A stretch of DNA of 6,997 bases from Tidjanibacter sp. (GCA_017628675.1 JAGBYS010000081.1:1-6997), one strand, 5' to 3'. Shown: positions 1 to 4,930, counted from the stretch's first letter. Numbers and translations are program-made. Notes: generated by a model not told the origin, from the sequence alone.

Positions 1-7
1 ATCTCGC

Positions 8-132
8 TATCTGCGTTTTTTGTTTTCAAAGGAAAGCGGCCGGTAGCCCCACCCTCACTCGCTGTGGCCGTTGCCACCTGCGGGCTCGCTCCTTTGTTTG
101 GCACAAAAATCCCTCCGATATCTGCGTTTTTT
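8..132. repeat. Possible small repeat element bounded by 14-bp direct repeats
   Basis: The 14-mer TATCTGCGTTTTTT occurs at 8-21 and again, identical and in the same orientation, at 119-132. The DNA between them is GC-rich, unlike the flanking A/T-rich spacer. It holds a 7-bp inverted repeat, CAAAGGA at 27-33 and TCCTTTG at 90-96, enclosing a small hairpin GTGGC-CGTT-GCCAC at 64-77. Direct repeats outside inverted repeats are the layout of a miniature mobile or interspersed intergenic element, but there is no coding capacity and copy number cannot be seen from one window. It could equally be the remains of an upstream gene's 3' region. No gene is evident in 1-415 apart from the tiny ORF listed separately. 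Confidence 0.35.
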
Positions 133-133
133 C

Positions 134-161
134 GTCTAAAGTCTAAGGTCTAAAGTCTAAC
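134..161. repeat. Heptamer tandem repeat, GTCTAAR x4
   Basis: Four consecutive 7-bp units read GTCTAAA, GTCTAAG, GTCTAAA and GTCTAAC, differing only at the last base. The following 50 bases look like degenerate sequence of the same kind, with TCCCTAA at 197-203 and 206-212. There are no spacers, so this is a simple-sequence repeat and not a CRISPR array. It lies in the non-coding spacer upstream of the outer-membrane protein gene, and a function is not evident. Confidence 0.8.
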
Positions 162-213
162 CGACCTAAGTAAAAAGGTCCTTGATGTCTTTAAGGTCCC
201 TAACCTCCCTAAA

Positions 214-255
214 AACTTTCAACTTTCTACTTTCAACTCTCAACTTTCAACTTTC
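214..255. repeat. Heptamer tandem repeat, AACTTTC x6
   Basis: Six consecutive 7-bp units start at 214, 221, 228, 235, 242 and 249. They read AACTTTC except for TACTTTC (third) and AACTCTC (fourth), and a partial unit AAC follows. The array ends three bases before the paired -7 promoter boxes at 259-274, so it occupies the place where the -33 element should be. The TTTC inside the fifth unit (245-248) lies 18 bases from the second -7 box and could stand in for the usual TTTG. Confidence 0.85.
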
Positions 256-258
256 AAC

Positions 259-274
259 TATATTTGTATCTTTG
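259..274 (+). promoter_or_regulatory. Tandem -7 boxes of a Bacteroidota promoter for the outer-membrane protein gene
   Basis: Two back-to-back matches to the Bacteroidota -7 consensus TAnnTTTG are present: TATATTTG (259-266) and TATCTTTG (267-274). No perfect -33 TTTG is seen, but TTTC at 245-248 sits 18 bases before the second box. A transcript starting near 280 would have a leader of about 135 bases before the ATG at 416. That leader holds small hairpins TACCC-ACAA-GGGTA (318-331) and GCAAG-ATT-CTTGC (359-371). Confidence 0.6.
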
Positions 275-293
275 TGGCGTGCAATGAAATTGT

Positions 294-419
294 ATGCAAG
301 AGGTTGTGGCTGGTTATTACCCACAAGGGTACAAGTGCCTATGTTGCCACTCTCTTCGGCAAGATTCTTGCGGAAAATGCGTTGATTTTTTAACCCGGAT
401 AGAACTCTCAATTATATGA
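294..419 (+). CDS. Possible 41-residue Cys-rich leader ORF
   Basis: A short ORF runs from the ATG at 294 to a TGA at 417-419, which overlaps the ATG (416-418) of the next gene as ATGA, a geometry typical of translational coupling. The predicted peptide begins MQEVVAGYYPQGYKC and carries five cysteines clustered at residues 15-29 as CLCC and CGKC, which could bind a metal. It has no signal peptide, and I recognise no family. It would be translated from the leader RNA made by the promoter at 259-274. Against it, it is very short, a competing 33-codon ORF starts at 284 in another frame, and a chance overlap is quite possible. Treat it as a hypothesis. Confidence 0.2.
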   Translation: MQEVVAGYYPQGYKCLCCHSLRQDSCGKCVDFLTRIELSII

Positions 420-1036
420 AAAGACTTTTTACAATTATGTTGGTCCTTGCGACCTTTGTGCAGTCAGTTGTGGCTGCGGGCGATGGGGACTCTAAGCCTT
501 TCGCCTATAAGGGCTTCTCGGGCGGTATGATGCTCCACGCAGGTTGGGTGCAGAGGGGCGATATGGCCGTTGGTCTTGCGCCCGTTCAAAGGCTCCGAGG
601 CGTGCCTATGGGTATTGGCGGTGCGTTAAAGGTGCGCCTTGGCGACCACCTGAGGGTAGGCACCGAGGGCTACACCTCCTCGCTCGGCTATGGCGAGTGG
701 GGCTCGTCGCTCTCCATAGGGTGGGGTGGTCTGCTGGTGGACTACACCTTCAGGATGGGTGACTTTACGCCCTACCTTGGTGCGACCATCGGTGGCGGCT
801 TGGTGGAAAACCTTACCCTCACCTCCGAGCCCGAGATGGATACTCTCCCTGAGTACAACATCTCCTATCGAAACTATGGCGTTGGGGTGATTGTCCCCTT
901 TGTGGGTGTTGAATATGGCCTTACGGAGCGTATGTCGCTAACCCTCAAGGCCGACTATATGTTTTCGCTGTCGGCCACCGAGTTCGACTTCCCTTCGGGA
1001 GTGAGGTGTTATGTCGGTTTTATGTTCAATCACTAA
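416..1036 (+). CDS. Secreted outer-membrane beta-barrel-like protein
   Basis: A 206-residue protein with a clear Sec signal peptide: Lys2-Arg3, a hydrophobic core at about residues 4-16, and likely signal peptidase I cleavage after Ala20 or Ala21 (SVVAA). There is no lipobox cysteine. The mature part alternates short amphipathic strands rich in Gly, Tyr, Phe and Val with Gly/Asp/Asn turns, such as the segments near 81-110, 117-128, 153-167 and 173-185, and it ends in a Phe-rich strand (GFMFNH). This is the look of a small, perhaps eight-stranded, outer-membrane barrel. I do not recognise a specific family or ligand. The gene stands alone: it has its own promoter upstream and ends at a strong terminator shared with convergent adk. 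The ATG is preceded by A/T-rich sequence and no Shine-Dalgarno motif, as is usual for the phylum. The barrel class is fairly likely; the function is unknown. Confidence 0.75.
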   Translation: MKRLFTIMLVLATFVQSVVAAGDGDSKPFAYKGFSGGMMLHAGWVQRGDMAVGLAPVQRLRGVPMGIGGALKVRLGDHLRVGTEGYTSSLGYGEWGSSLSIGWGGLLVDYTFRMGDFTPYLGATIGGGLVENLTLTSEPEMDTLPEYNISYRNYGVGVIVPFVGVEYGLTERMSLTLKADYMFSLSATEFDFPSGVRCYVGFMFNH

Positions 1037-1050
1037 AGCGACCCATATAA

Positions 1051-1083
1051 AAAAGACCCGCGAGCGTTGCTCGCGGGTCTTTT
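1051..1083. terminator. Bidirectional intrinsic terminator between the outer-membrane protein gene and adk
   Basis: A perfect 15-bp stem (1051-1065 with 1069-1083) closes on the loop GTT. It has a GC-rich core and an A-run on the left arm matched by a T-run on the right, so each strand ends in a U-tract. It lies 15 bases after the stop codon of the plus-strand gene and 18 bases beyond the stop of minus-strand adk, so it can serve both convergent transcripts. Confidence 0.93.
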
Positions 1084-1101
1084 GTTTGTGTTTTCAAATC
1101 T

Positions 1102-1677
1102 TTACTTAAGAGTGTCGATAGCCTTGCAGAGGCGCTCGAAAATCTCATCTACCGAGCCCACGCCATCGATGGAGATGTGTTTGCCCTGGGCTGCGTAGTA
1201 GTCGGCAACCACGGCGGTCTGCTCGTTGTAGATGCGGATGCGGTTGCGGATGACCTCCTCCGAGGCGTCGTCTGCACGGCCGCTATCCTTACCCCTCAGC
1301 AGGAGCCTCTCTACCAGCTCGTCCTCGGGAACATCCAGCGAGAGCATCAGATCCACCTCGCTGTTCCACTCGGCCATCAGTTGGTCGAACTGCTCGGCCT
1401 GATAGGTGTTGCGGGGGAAGCCGTCGAAGATGCTACCCTCCACATCCTGGTGGGTGGCCATAAAGTGTTTAACAATCTCGATTACCAAGTCGTCGGGAGC
1501 GAACTCGCCTCGGGCGATGCAAGCCTCCACCTTTTTGCCGGCAGGGGTCTGCTCTTGGATCTCGTTTCTAATGACCTGACCGGTCGATATGTGGTTGAAA
1601 CCATACTTCTCAACCAACTTTACGGCCTGGGTGCCTTTACCTGCTCCCGGAGGGCCGAATAGTACAATATTTTTCAT
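1102..1677 (-). CDS. adk: Adenylate kinase (short, lidless form)
   Basis: A cytosolic enzyme of 191 residues that interconverts ATP + AMP and 2 ADP, balancing the adenine nucleotide pool. The P-loop GPPGAGKGT is at residues 8-16, the AMP-site segment STG at 31-33 with Arg37, and DGFPR at 85-89. The arginines of the closing lid are Arg134 (in SGRADD) and Arg146. The segment around 128-137 is short and lacks the long LID domain and zinc cysteines seen in many bacterial enzymes, which fits the roughly 190-residue type usual in Bacteroidota. One oddity: the residue after STG is Gln34, where most family members have Asp (STGD), a residue linked to the Mg-water network. The gene is monocistronic, ending at the shared terminator and transcribed away from thiL. 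The ATG follows A/T-rich sequence without a Shine-Dalgarno motif. Confidence 0.96.
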   Translation of the reverse strand: MKNIVLFGPPGAGKGTQAVKLVEKYGFNHISTGQVIRNEIQEQTPAGKKVEACIARGEFAPDDLVIEIVKHFMATHQDVEGSIFDGFPRNTYQAEQFDQLMAEWNSEVDLMLSLDVPEDELVERLLLRGKDSGRADDASEEVIRNRIRIYNEQTAVVADYYAAQGKHISIDGVGSVDEIFERLCKAIDTLK

Positions 1678-1708
1678 TTACGCCGAATTGTGACTTTTTT
1701 CACGAGTG

Positions 1709-1716
1709 CAAATATA
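1709..1716 (-). promoter_or_regulatory. adk promoter, -7 box
   Basis: Read on the minus strand this is TATATTTG, an exact match to the TAnnTTTG consensus. It lies 31 bases before the adk start codon, giving a leader of roughly 25 bases. No properly spaced -33 TTTG is seen; the nearest TTTG (minus strand, 1732-1729) is only 12 bases away. Confidence 0.6.
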
Positions 1717-1761
1717 TACATTTATCTGCAAACTCGATACCGAGTTAGTAAATTTTTTTAT

Positions 1762-1769
1762 TATCTTTG
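1762..1769 (+). promoter_or_regulatory. thiL promoter, -7 box
   Basis: TATCTTTG matches the TAnnTTTG consensus and lies 24 bases before the thiL ATG at 1794, preceded by a T-rich run. A -33 element is not clear. A 6-bp inverted repeat AACTCG-ATAC-CGAGTT (1731-1746) sits between this box and the divergent adk promoter, a possible but unsupported operator. The spacer is too short and unstructured to hold a thiamine diphosphate riboswitch. Confidence 0.6.
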
Positions 1770-1793
1770 CGCGAAAATGATATTTTTCAGGTT

Positions 1794-2822
1794 ATGAGTA
1801 AGAGAACAGAGATTTCGGAGTTGGGCCAGTTTGGCCTTATTGACCGCCTTACCGAGGGTGTGGAGTGTGCAAATGAGAGTAGTGTGGTGGGCGTAGGCGA
1901 CGACGCTGCCGTTATTGATGCGGGTGATAGGTACCTGCTTATCTCCACGGAATTGCTGTTGGAGGGAGTCCACTTCGACCTCACTTACTTTCCACTCAAA
2001 CACCTGGGCTACAAGGTGGTAGTGGCGGCTATGAGCGACATCATTGCTATGAATGGCACGCCTCGTCAGCTGACTCTGGCTCTTGGTGTGTCGGCCCGTT
2101 TTGCAGTGGAGCACCTGGAGGAGTTGTATGAGGGCGTGAAGGCCGCTTGTAAAGAGTATTCGATTGATCTTGTGGGTGGCGATACTACGGCCTCGATTAA
2201 TGGTCTTTCGATTGGCGTGACGGCTGTGGGCGAGGTGGCCAAAGATAGGCTTGTGCGCCGTAGCGGAGCCAAGGAGAACGACCTTATTTGCATCACCAGC
2301 GATCTGGGTGCAGCCTATATGGGACTCCACCTTCTGGAGAGGGAGCGCATCGCTCTGGACGGACACCCTAACCCCAATCCCGACTTCTCGGGCCACGAGT
2401 ATATTCTGCGCCGTTGGCTCAAGCCCGATCTGCGTCTGGATATTATCAAAGCACTTGAGGCAGAGGGTATTGTCCCCTCTTCAATGATTGATATTACCGA
2501 TGGTCTTGCCTCGGATGCGCTGCAACTCTGCAAGTCCTCTGGCTGCGGCGTAAGACTCTATCTGGAGCGTATTCCCATCGCTGCCGAGACCAGAGCAATG
2601 GCCGAAGAGCTCAATGCCGACCCCATTGTGGCAATGCTCAATGGCGGCGACGATTATGAACTGATGTTTACCGTGCCTCTGGAGATGAGGGATAAGGTGC
2701 TGCACTTCGGTGGTGTGGATGTCATTGGCCATATAACTACCCACGGTGCGGTGCTCGTTACCCCCGAGGGTGGCGAGTTGCCGCTGACTGCGCCCGGCTT
2801 TGCGGCCAAGAAAAGGGACTAA
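1794..2822 (+). CDS. thiL: Thiamine-monophosphate kinase
   Basis: A cytosolic enzyme of 342 residues that phosphorylates thiamine monophosphate with ATP to give thiamine diphosphate, the last step of cofactor synthesis. It belongs to the AIR-synthase/PurM-like ATPase superfamily. Visible family signatures are GVGDDAAV (33-40), STELLLEGVHFDL (51-63), SDIIAMNG (81-88), VGGDTT (127-132), VGEV (145-148), IDITDGLASD (232-241) and NGGDDYEL (283-290). The acidic clusters bind Mg-ATP. In the second signature Glu53 stands where the family usually has Asp (STD), a conservative change. I chose the ATG at 1794: an upstream in-frame TTG at 1767 lies inside the -7 box and would extend the protein by nine residues that precede the conserved fold. 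No other thiamine gene is nearby, so it appears to be a lone gene. No terminator is visible before the next promoter. Confidence 0.95.
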   Translation: MSKRTEISELGQFGLIDRLTEGVECANESSVVGVGDDAAVIDAGDRYLLISTELLLEGVHFDLTYFPLKHLGYKVVVAAMSDIIAMNGTPRQLTLALGVSARFAVEHLEELYEGVKAACKEYSIDLVGGDTTASINGLSIGVTAVGEVAKDRLVRRSGAKENDLICITSDLGAAYMGLHLLERERIALDGHPNPNPDFSGHEYILRRWLKPDLRLDIIKALEAEGIVPSSMIDITDGLASDALQLCKSSGCGVRLYLERIPIAAETRAMAEELNADPIVAMLNGGDDYELMFTVPLEMRDKVLHFGGVDVIGHITTHGAVLVTPEGGELPLTAPGFAAKKRD

Positions 2823-2856
2823 CTTATTAAAATAGCGATAATTTTGCATCTTGAAT

Positions 2857-2886
2857 TTTGCAATTAGAATTTTCTTTGTATATTTG
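2857..2886 (+). promoter_or_regulatory. Promoter of the YceD-family/rpmF/plsX operon
   Basis: This is the best promoter in the window: -33 TTTG (2857-2860), an 18-base spacer, and -7 TATATTTG (2879-2886). The start codon at 2907 is 20 bases after the -7 box, giving a leader of about 12-15 bases. The sequence AATTTTGCA occurs twice, at 2840-2848 and 2854-2862, with a 14-base period, and the second copy overlaps the -33 element. Confidence 0.8.
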
Positions 2887-2906
2887 CGGGCTAATTTGAG
2901 GCATTT

Positions 2907-3473
2907 ATGGACGCACTGAAGAGTTTTGGTATCCACTTCAAGGGGCTTAAGGCGGGAGAGCACGAGTTTGAATATAAGCTCGATAAAGCTTTTCTGGAGG
3001 CCGTTGGCGACGAAGAACTCGTTGATGTTGATGTGGTTGCAAGCGTGTTGATGACCAAGGCCGCTTCGATGCTCACTTTTGAGGTCGATTTGGATGGCAT
3101 TGCAATTGTAGAGTGCGACAGATGTCTGGATGAACTCGAGTATCCTGTCGAGACGAGCGACACTCTCTACGTGAAGTTCAGCGAGGAGGAGATTGAGTTC
3201 GATGGTGAGGTGATGTGGCTCAACCCTGCAGACGAGGAGATAAATCTTGCAGGCTACATCTACGAGAGCTTGCTGCTTTCGCTGCCTTACCAGAGGGTCC
3301 ACGAGAGTTTGGAGGATTGCAATCAGGAGATGATTGGTCGCTTCAGCATTGTGAGCCAGGAGGAGTTCAACGAGATTGCCGAGCCCAAGGAGCAGAGTAT
3401 GGCTTCGGGTGAGAGTGGCCAGATGCTTGCAGCACTCAAACGCAGCCTCGAAGAGAACGAGAAGAAGAATTAG
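2907..3473 (+). CDS. DUF177/YceD-family protein
   Basis: A soluble acidic protein of 188 residues with no signal peptide or membrane segment. The YceD/DUF177 family is recognised by the CxxC pair Cys70-Asp-Arg-Cys73 followed by Leu, the downstream segment around INLAGYIYESLLLSLP (112-127), and above all its place directly upstream of rpmF, a neighbourhood conserved across many bacteria. Family members have been linked to 23S rRNA accumulation in plants and bacteria. The exact molecular role in this organism is unknown and I infer a ribosome-assembly function from the partner gene. The C-terminal tail (from about 158) is charged and probably flexible. rpmF begins 30 bases after the stop, so the two are co-transcribed. 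The ATG follows the -7 box closely, so the start is well placed. Confidence 0.9.
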   Translation: MDALKSFGIHFKGLKAGEHEFEYKLDKAFLEAVGDEELVDVDVVASVLMTKAASMLTFEVDLDGIAIVECDRCLDELEYPVETSDTLYVKFSEEEIEFDGEVMWLNPADEEINLAGYIYESLLLSLPYQRVHESLEDCNQEMIGRFSIVSQEEFNEIAEPKEQSMASGESGQMLAALKRSLEENEKKN

Positions 3474-3503
3474 AAAATTATAACTTAATAAAAACAAATA
3501 ATT

Positions 3504-3686
3504 ATGGCACATCCTAAACACAAGGTTTCGTCCACCAGAAGAGACAAACGCAGAACTCACTATGTTGCTGCTGTTCCTACCGTAGCTGTATGCTCGAACT
3601 GTGGTTCGCCCGTTCAGTACCACCGCGTATGCCCCGAGTGTGGTTTCTACCGTGGCAAACTGGCTATCGAGAAAAAAGCCGAGTAA
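3504..3686 (+). CDS. rpmF: 50S ribosomal protein L32
   Basis: A basic protein of 60 residues of the large ribosomal subunit. The N-terminus MAHPKHKVSSTRRDKRR is typical of L32, and a zinc ribbon is formed by Cys30-x2-Cys33 and Cys43-x2-Cys46, making this the zinc-binding (C+) version and not a zinc-independent paralogue. Length is normal for the family. The start is preceded by an A-rich, G-poor stretch (3480-3503), which in Bacteroidota replaces the Shine-Dalgarno sequence and is typical of highly translated ribosomal genes. It sits between the YceD-family gene and plsX (19-base gap), the widespread arrangement that ties ribosome and membrane-lipid synthesis. Confidence 0.98.
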   Translation: MAHPKHKVSSTRRDKRRTHYVAAVPTVAVCSNCGSPVQYHRVCPECGFYRGKLAIEKKAE

Positions 3687-3705
3687 GAGATAATCGACAA
3701 AAACG

Positions 3706-4677
3706 ATGCAGAATCTTCGCATAGGTGTCGATGCAATGGGTGGTGATTACGCCCCCGAAGCTGTTGTTAAAGGTGTTGTGCAGGCCATCCCTGAGTTGGA
3801 TGACACCACCAAAGTAGTTCTCTTTGGCAACAAGGAGGCTATCGAAGAGTGCCTCAAGGCCGAGGGCTACGAGGGCGATAGGATCGAGATTGTGGCAACC
3901 ACCGAGGTTATCACAATGGAGGACCACCCCGCCAGAGCTTTCCAGGCAAAGGCAGACAGCAGCATCCGTAAAGGCTTCGAGTACCTGAAGGCAAAGAAGA
4001 TTGATGGCATCGCAAGTGCCGGCTCGACCGGTGCGATGATGGCAGGCGCAATGTTCACCATTGGTGCAACCGAGGGCGTTATTCGCCCCGCGGTGTCGGC
4101 TGCCATAGCAAATGTAAGAGGCGGTTATACGCTGCTCCTGGATGTGGGCCTGAATGTAGATTGCAAACCCGAAGTGCTTCACCAGTACGGAATTATGGGT
4201 AGCATCTATGCAAAAGACTTGTGGGGTCTTGAGAATCCCAAAGTGGGCCTGCTGAACATCGGCGAGGAGGAGAGCAAGGGTAATGCGGCAACTAAGGCGG
4301 CATACCAGATGCTCAAAGAGGAGAGTGCAATCAATTTCGTTGGTAATATCGAGGGTAAGGATTTCTACCTCGGAAAGGCCGATGTGGTGGTTTGCGATGG
4401 TTTTATGGGCAATGTCCTCTTGAAACTCTCCGAGAGTCTCCGCTATATCGCCAAGGCCCGCAAGATTGAGGACCAGTTCCTCGACAATCTCAACTACGAG
4501 ATCAAGGGCGGCACACCTGCACTTGGCGTGAATGAGGTGGTGATTGTAGGTCACGGTAGCTCGACAGTGCTCGCACTGAAGAATATGGTTCTGCAGACCG
4601 AGCTGAGCGTCAAGTCCGGCTATGCCGAGGACATCCGCCGCGCATTTGCTGATAGAAAAGTTACTGCCGACAATTAG
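3706..4677 (+). CDS. plsX: Phosphate acyltransferase PlsX
   Basis: A peripheral membrane/cytosolic enzyme of 323 residues that converts acyl-ACP and phosphate to acyl-phosphate, the acyl donor for PlsY in the first step of phospholipid synthesis. Signatures in order: GVDAMGGDYAPEAVVKG (7-23), SAGSTGAMM (104-112, usually SAGNTGA), RPAVSA (127-132), LLDVGLNVDCKPE (144-156), VGLLNIGEE (180-188) with KGN (191-193), FVGNIEGKD (211-219), VVVCDGFMGNVLLK (227-240) and VGHGSS (281-286). The length is at the short end for the family and the protein ends soon after the last conserved helix, but nothing essential seems missing. It is the third gene of the operon. The usual next gene, fabH, is not present; a tRNA-Arg gene follows after 29 bases. 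Confidence 0.97.
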   Translation: MQNLRIGVDAMGGDYAPEAVVKGVVQAIPELDDTTKVVLFGNKEAIEECLKAEGYEGDRIEIVATTEVITMEDHPARAFQAKADSSIRKGFEYLKAKKIDGIASAGSTGAMMAGAMFTIGATEGVIRPAVSAAIANVRGGYTLLLDVGLNVDCKPEVLHQYGIMGSIYAKDLWGLENPKVGLLNIGEEESKGNAATKAAYQMLKEESAINFVGNIEGKDFYLGKADVVVCDGFMGNVLLKLSESLRYIAKARKIEDQFLDNLNYEIKGGTPALGVNEVVIVGHGSSTVLALKNMVLQTELSVKSGYAEDIRRAFADRKVTADN

Positions 4678-4683
4678 GCACGA

Positions 4684-4702
4684 GGTCTTGGAAGAGAAGA
4701 CC
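4684..4702 (+). other. Small hairpin between plsX and the tRNA gene
   Basis: GGTCTT (4684-4689) pairs with AAGACC (4697-4702) around a 7-base purine-rich loop. There is no U-tract, so it should not terminate transcription. It starts six bases after the plsX stop codon and ends four bases before the tRNA 5' end, so a role in RNA processing or in protecting the plsX mRNA end is plausible but inferred. Confidence 0.4.
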
Positions 4703-4706
4703 ACCT

Positions 4707-4778
4707 GGTTCCATAGTTCAACGGATAGAACGACAGTTTCCTAAACTGTAAATCTGGGTTCGATTCCCGGTGGGACTA
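4707..4778 (+). tRNA. tRNA-Arg (anticodon CCU)
   Basis: A full cloverleaf can be drawn. Acceptor 4707-4713 pairs with 4771-4777, with two G-U pairs. The D stem GTTC/GAAC is 4716-4719 with 4728-4731. The anticodon stem ACAGT/ACTGT (4733-4737, 4745-4749) closes the loop TTCCTAA, with anticodon CCT at 4740-4742. The variable loop is 4 bases. The T stem CTGGG/CCCGG (4754-4758, 4766-4770) holds the standard loop TTCGATT. The discriminator is A4778. The 3' CCA is not encoded, as ACAA follows, so it must be added by the CCA-adding enzyme. It reads AGG codons. No promoter box is visible in the 29 bases after plsX, and a terminator follows directly, so it is probably processed from the plsX operon transcript. 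Confidence 0.96.
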
Positions 4779-4779
4779 C

Positions 4780-4811
4780 AAAGGCCGCAGAGTTTTCTGC
4801 GGCCTTTTTTT
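4780..4811 (+). terminator. Intrinsic terminator after tRNA-Arg
   Basis: A perfect 12-bp stem (4780-4791 with 4796-4807) encloses the loop GTTT; its core GGCCGCAG/CTGCGGCC is GC-rich and runs into a T-tract at 4805-4811. It begins one base after the tRNA discriminator and first C, and should end the transcript of the YceD-family gene, rpmF, plsX and the tRNA. Confidence 0.95.
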
Positions 4812-4842
4812 GTTATCTTGTTACTGATGGTAGCCTCGGAGT

Positions 4843-4862
4843 AGGCGAGGGTGGGCGAGGGT
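4843..4862. repeat. G-rich 10-bp tandem duplication
   Basis: AGGCGAGGGT (4843-4852) is followed directly by GGGCGAGGGT (4853-4862). It lies in the non-coding spacer between the tRNA terminator and the FKBP operon promoter. The plus strand carries several GGG runs here. No function is evident. Confidence 0.6.
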
Positions 4863-4922
4863 TTGCTGCCCTTGGGCCTAATAATTTTGGGTCGTATGTT
4901 TTCAACTTCCAATTATAATAGG

Positions 4923-4930
4923 TATATTTG
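4923..4930 (+). promoter_or_regulatory. Promoter of the FKBP lipoprotein operon, -7 box
   Basis: TATATTTG is an exact match to TAnnTTTG, after an A/T-rich stretch. A -33 TTTG is not perfect; TTTTC at 4899-4903 lies about 19 bases upstream. The box precedes the first plausible ATG (4952) by 21 bases. Confidence 0.65.

Noticed and set aside
134..255. CRISPR-like repeat array
   Set aside because: The repeats are contiguous 7-bp units without spacers, so they are simple-sequence repeats.
182..385. 67-codon plus-strand ORF across the heptamer repeats
   Set aside because: Its first part is simply translated tandem repeat and promoter boxes, and it shows no domain or conserved feature.
1177..1662. 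161-codon plus-strand ORF antisense to adk
   Set aside because: It is a shadow of adk, whose motifs are complete on the other strand.
1678..1793. Thiamine diphosphate riboswitch upstream of thiL
   Set aside because: The -7 box leaves only about 20 transcribed bases before the ATG, and no THI-box sequence is visible.
2481..3722. 413-codon open frame on the minus strand running antisense to thiL, the YceD-family gene and rpmF
   Set aside because: It crosses three well-recognised genes and a clear promoter. Its sequence is Leu/His/Cys-rich, with no recognisable domain or start context, and it is explained by codon bias of the true genes.
4684..4702. Terminator between plsX and the tRNA
   Set aside because: The stem is only 6 bp and has no U-tract. 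A far stronger terminator lies after the tRNA.
3664..4704. 346-codon open frame on the minus strand antisense to plsX
   Set aside because: plsX on the plus strand has every family motif. The antisense frame has unnatural composition and no promoter.
4843..4882. G-quadruplex in the spacer before the FKBP operon
   Set aside because: There are four GGG runs, but the last loop is about 12 bases and the run spacing is irregular, so the case is too weak to call.
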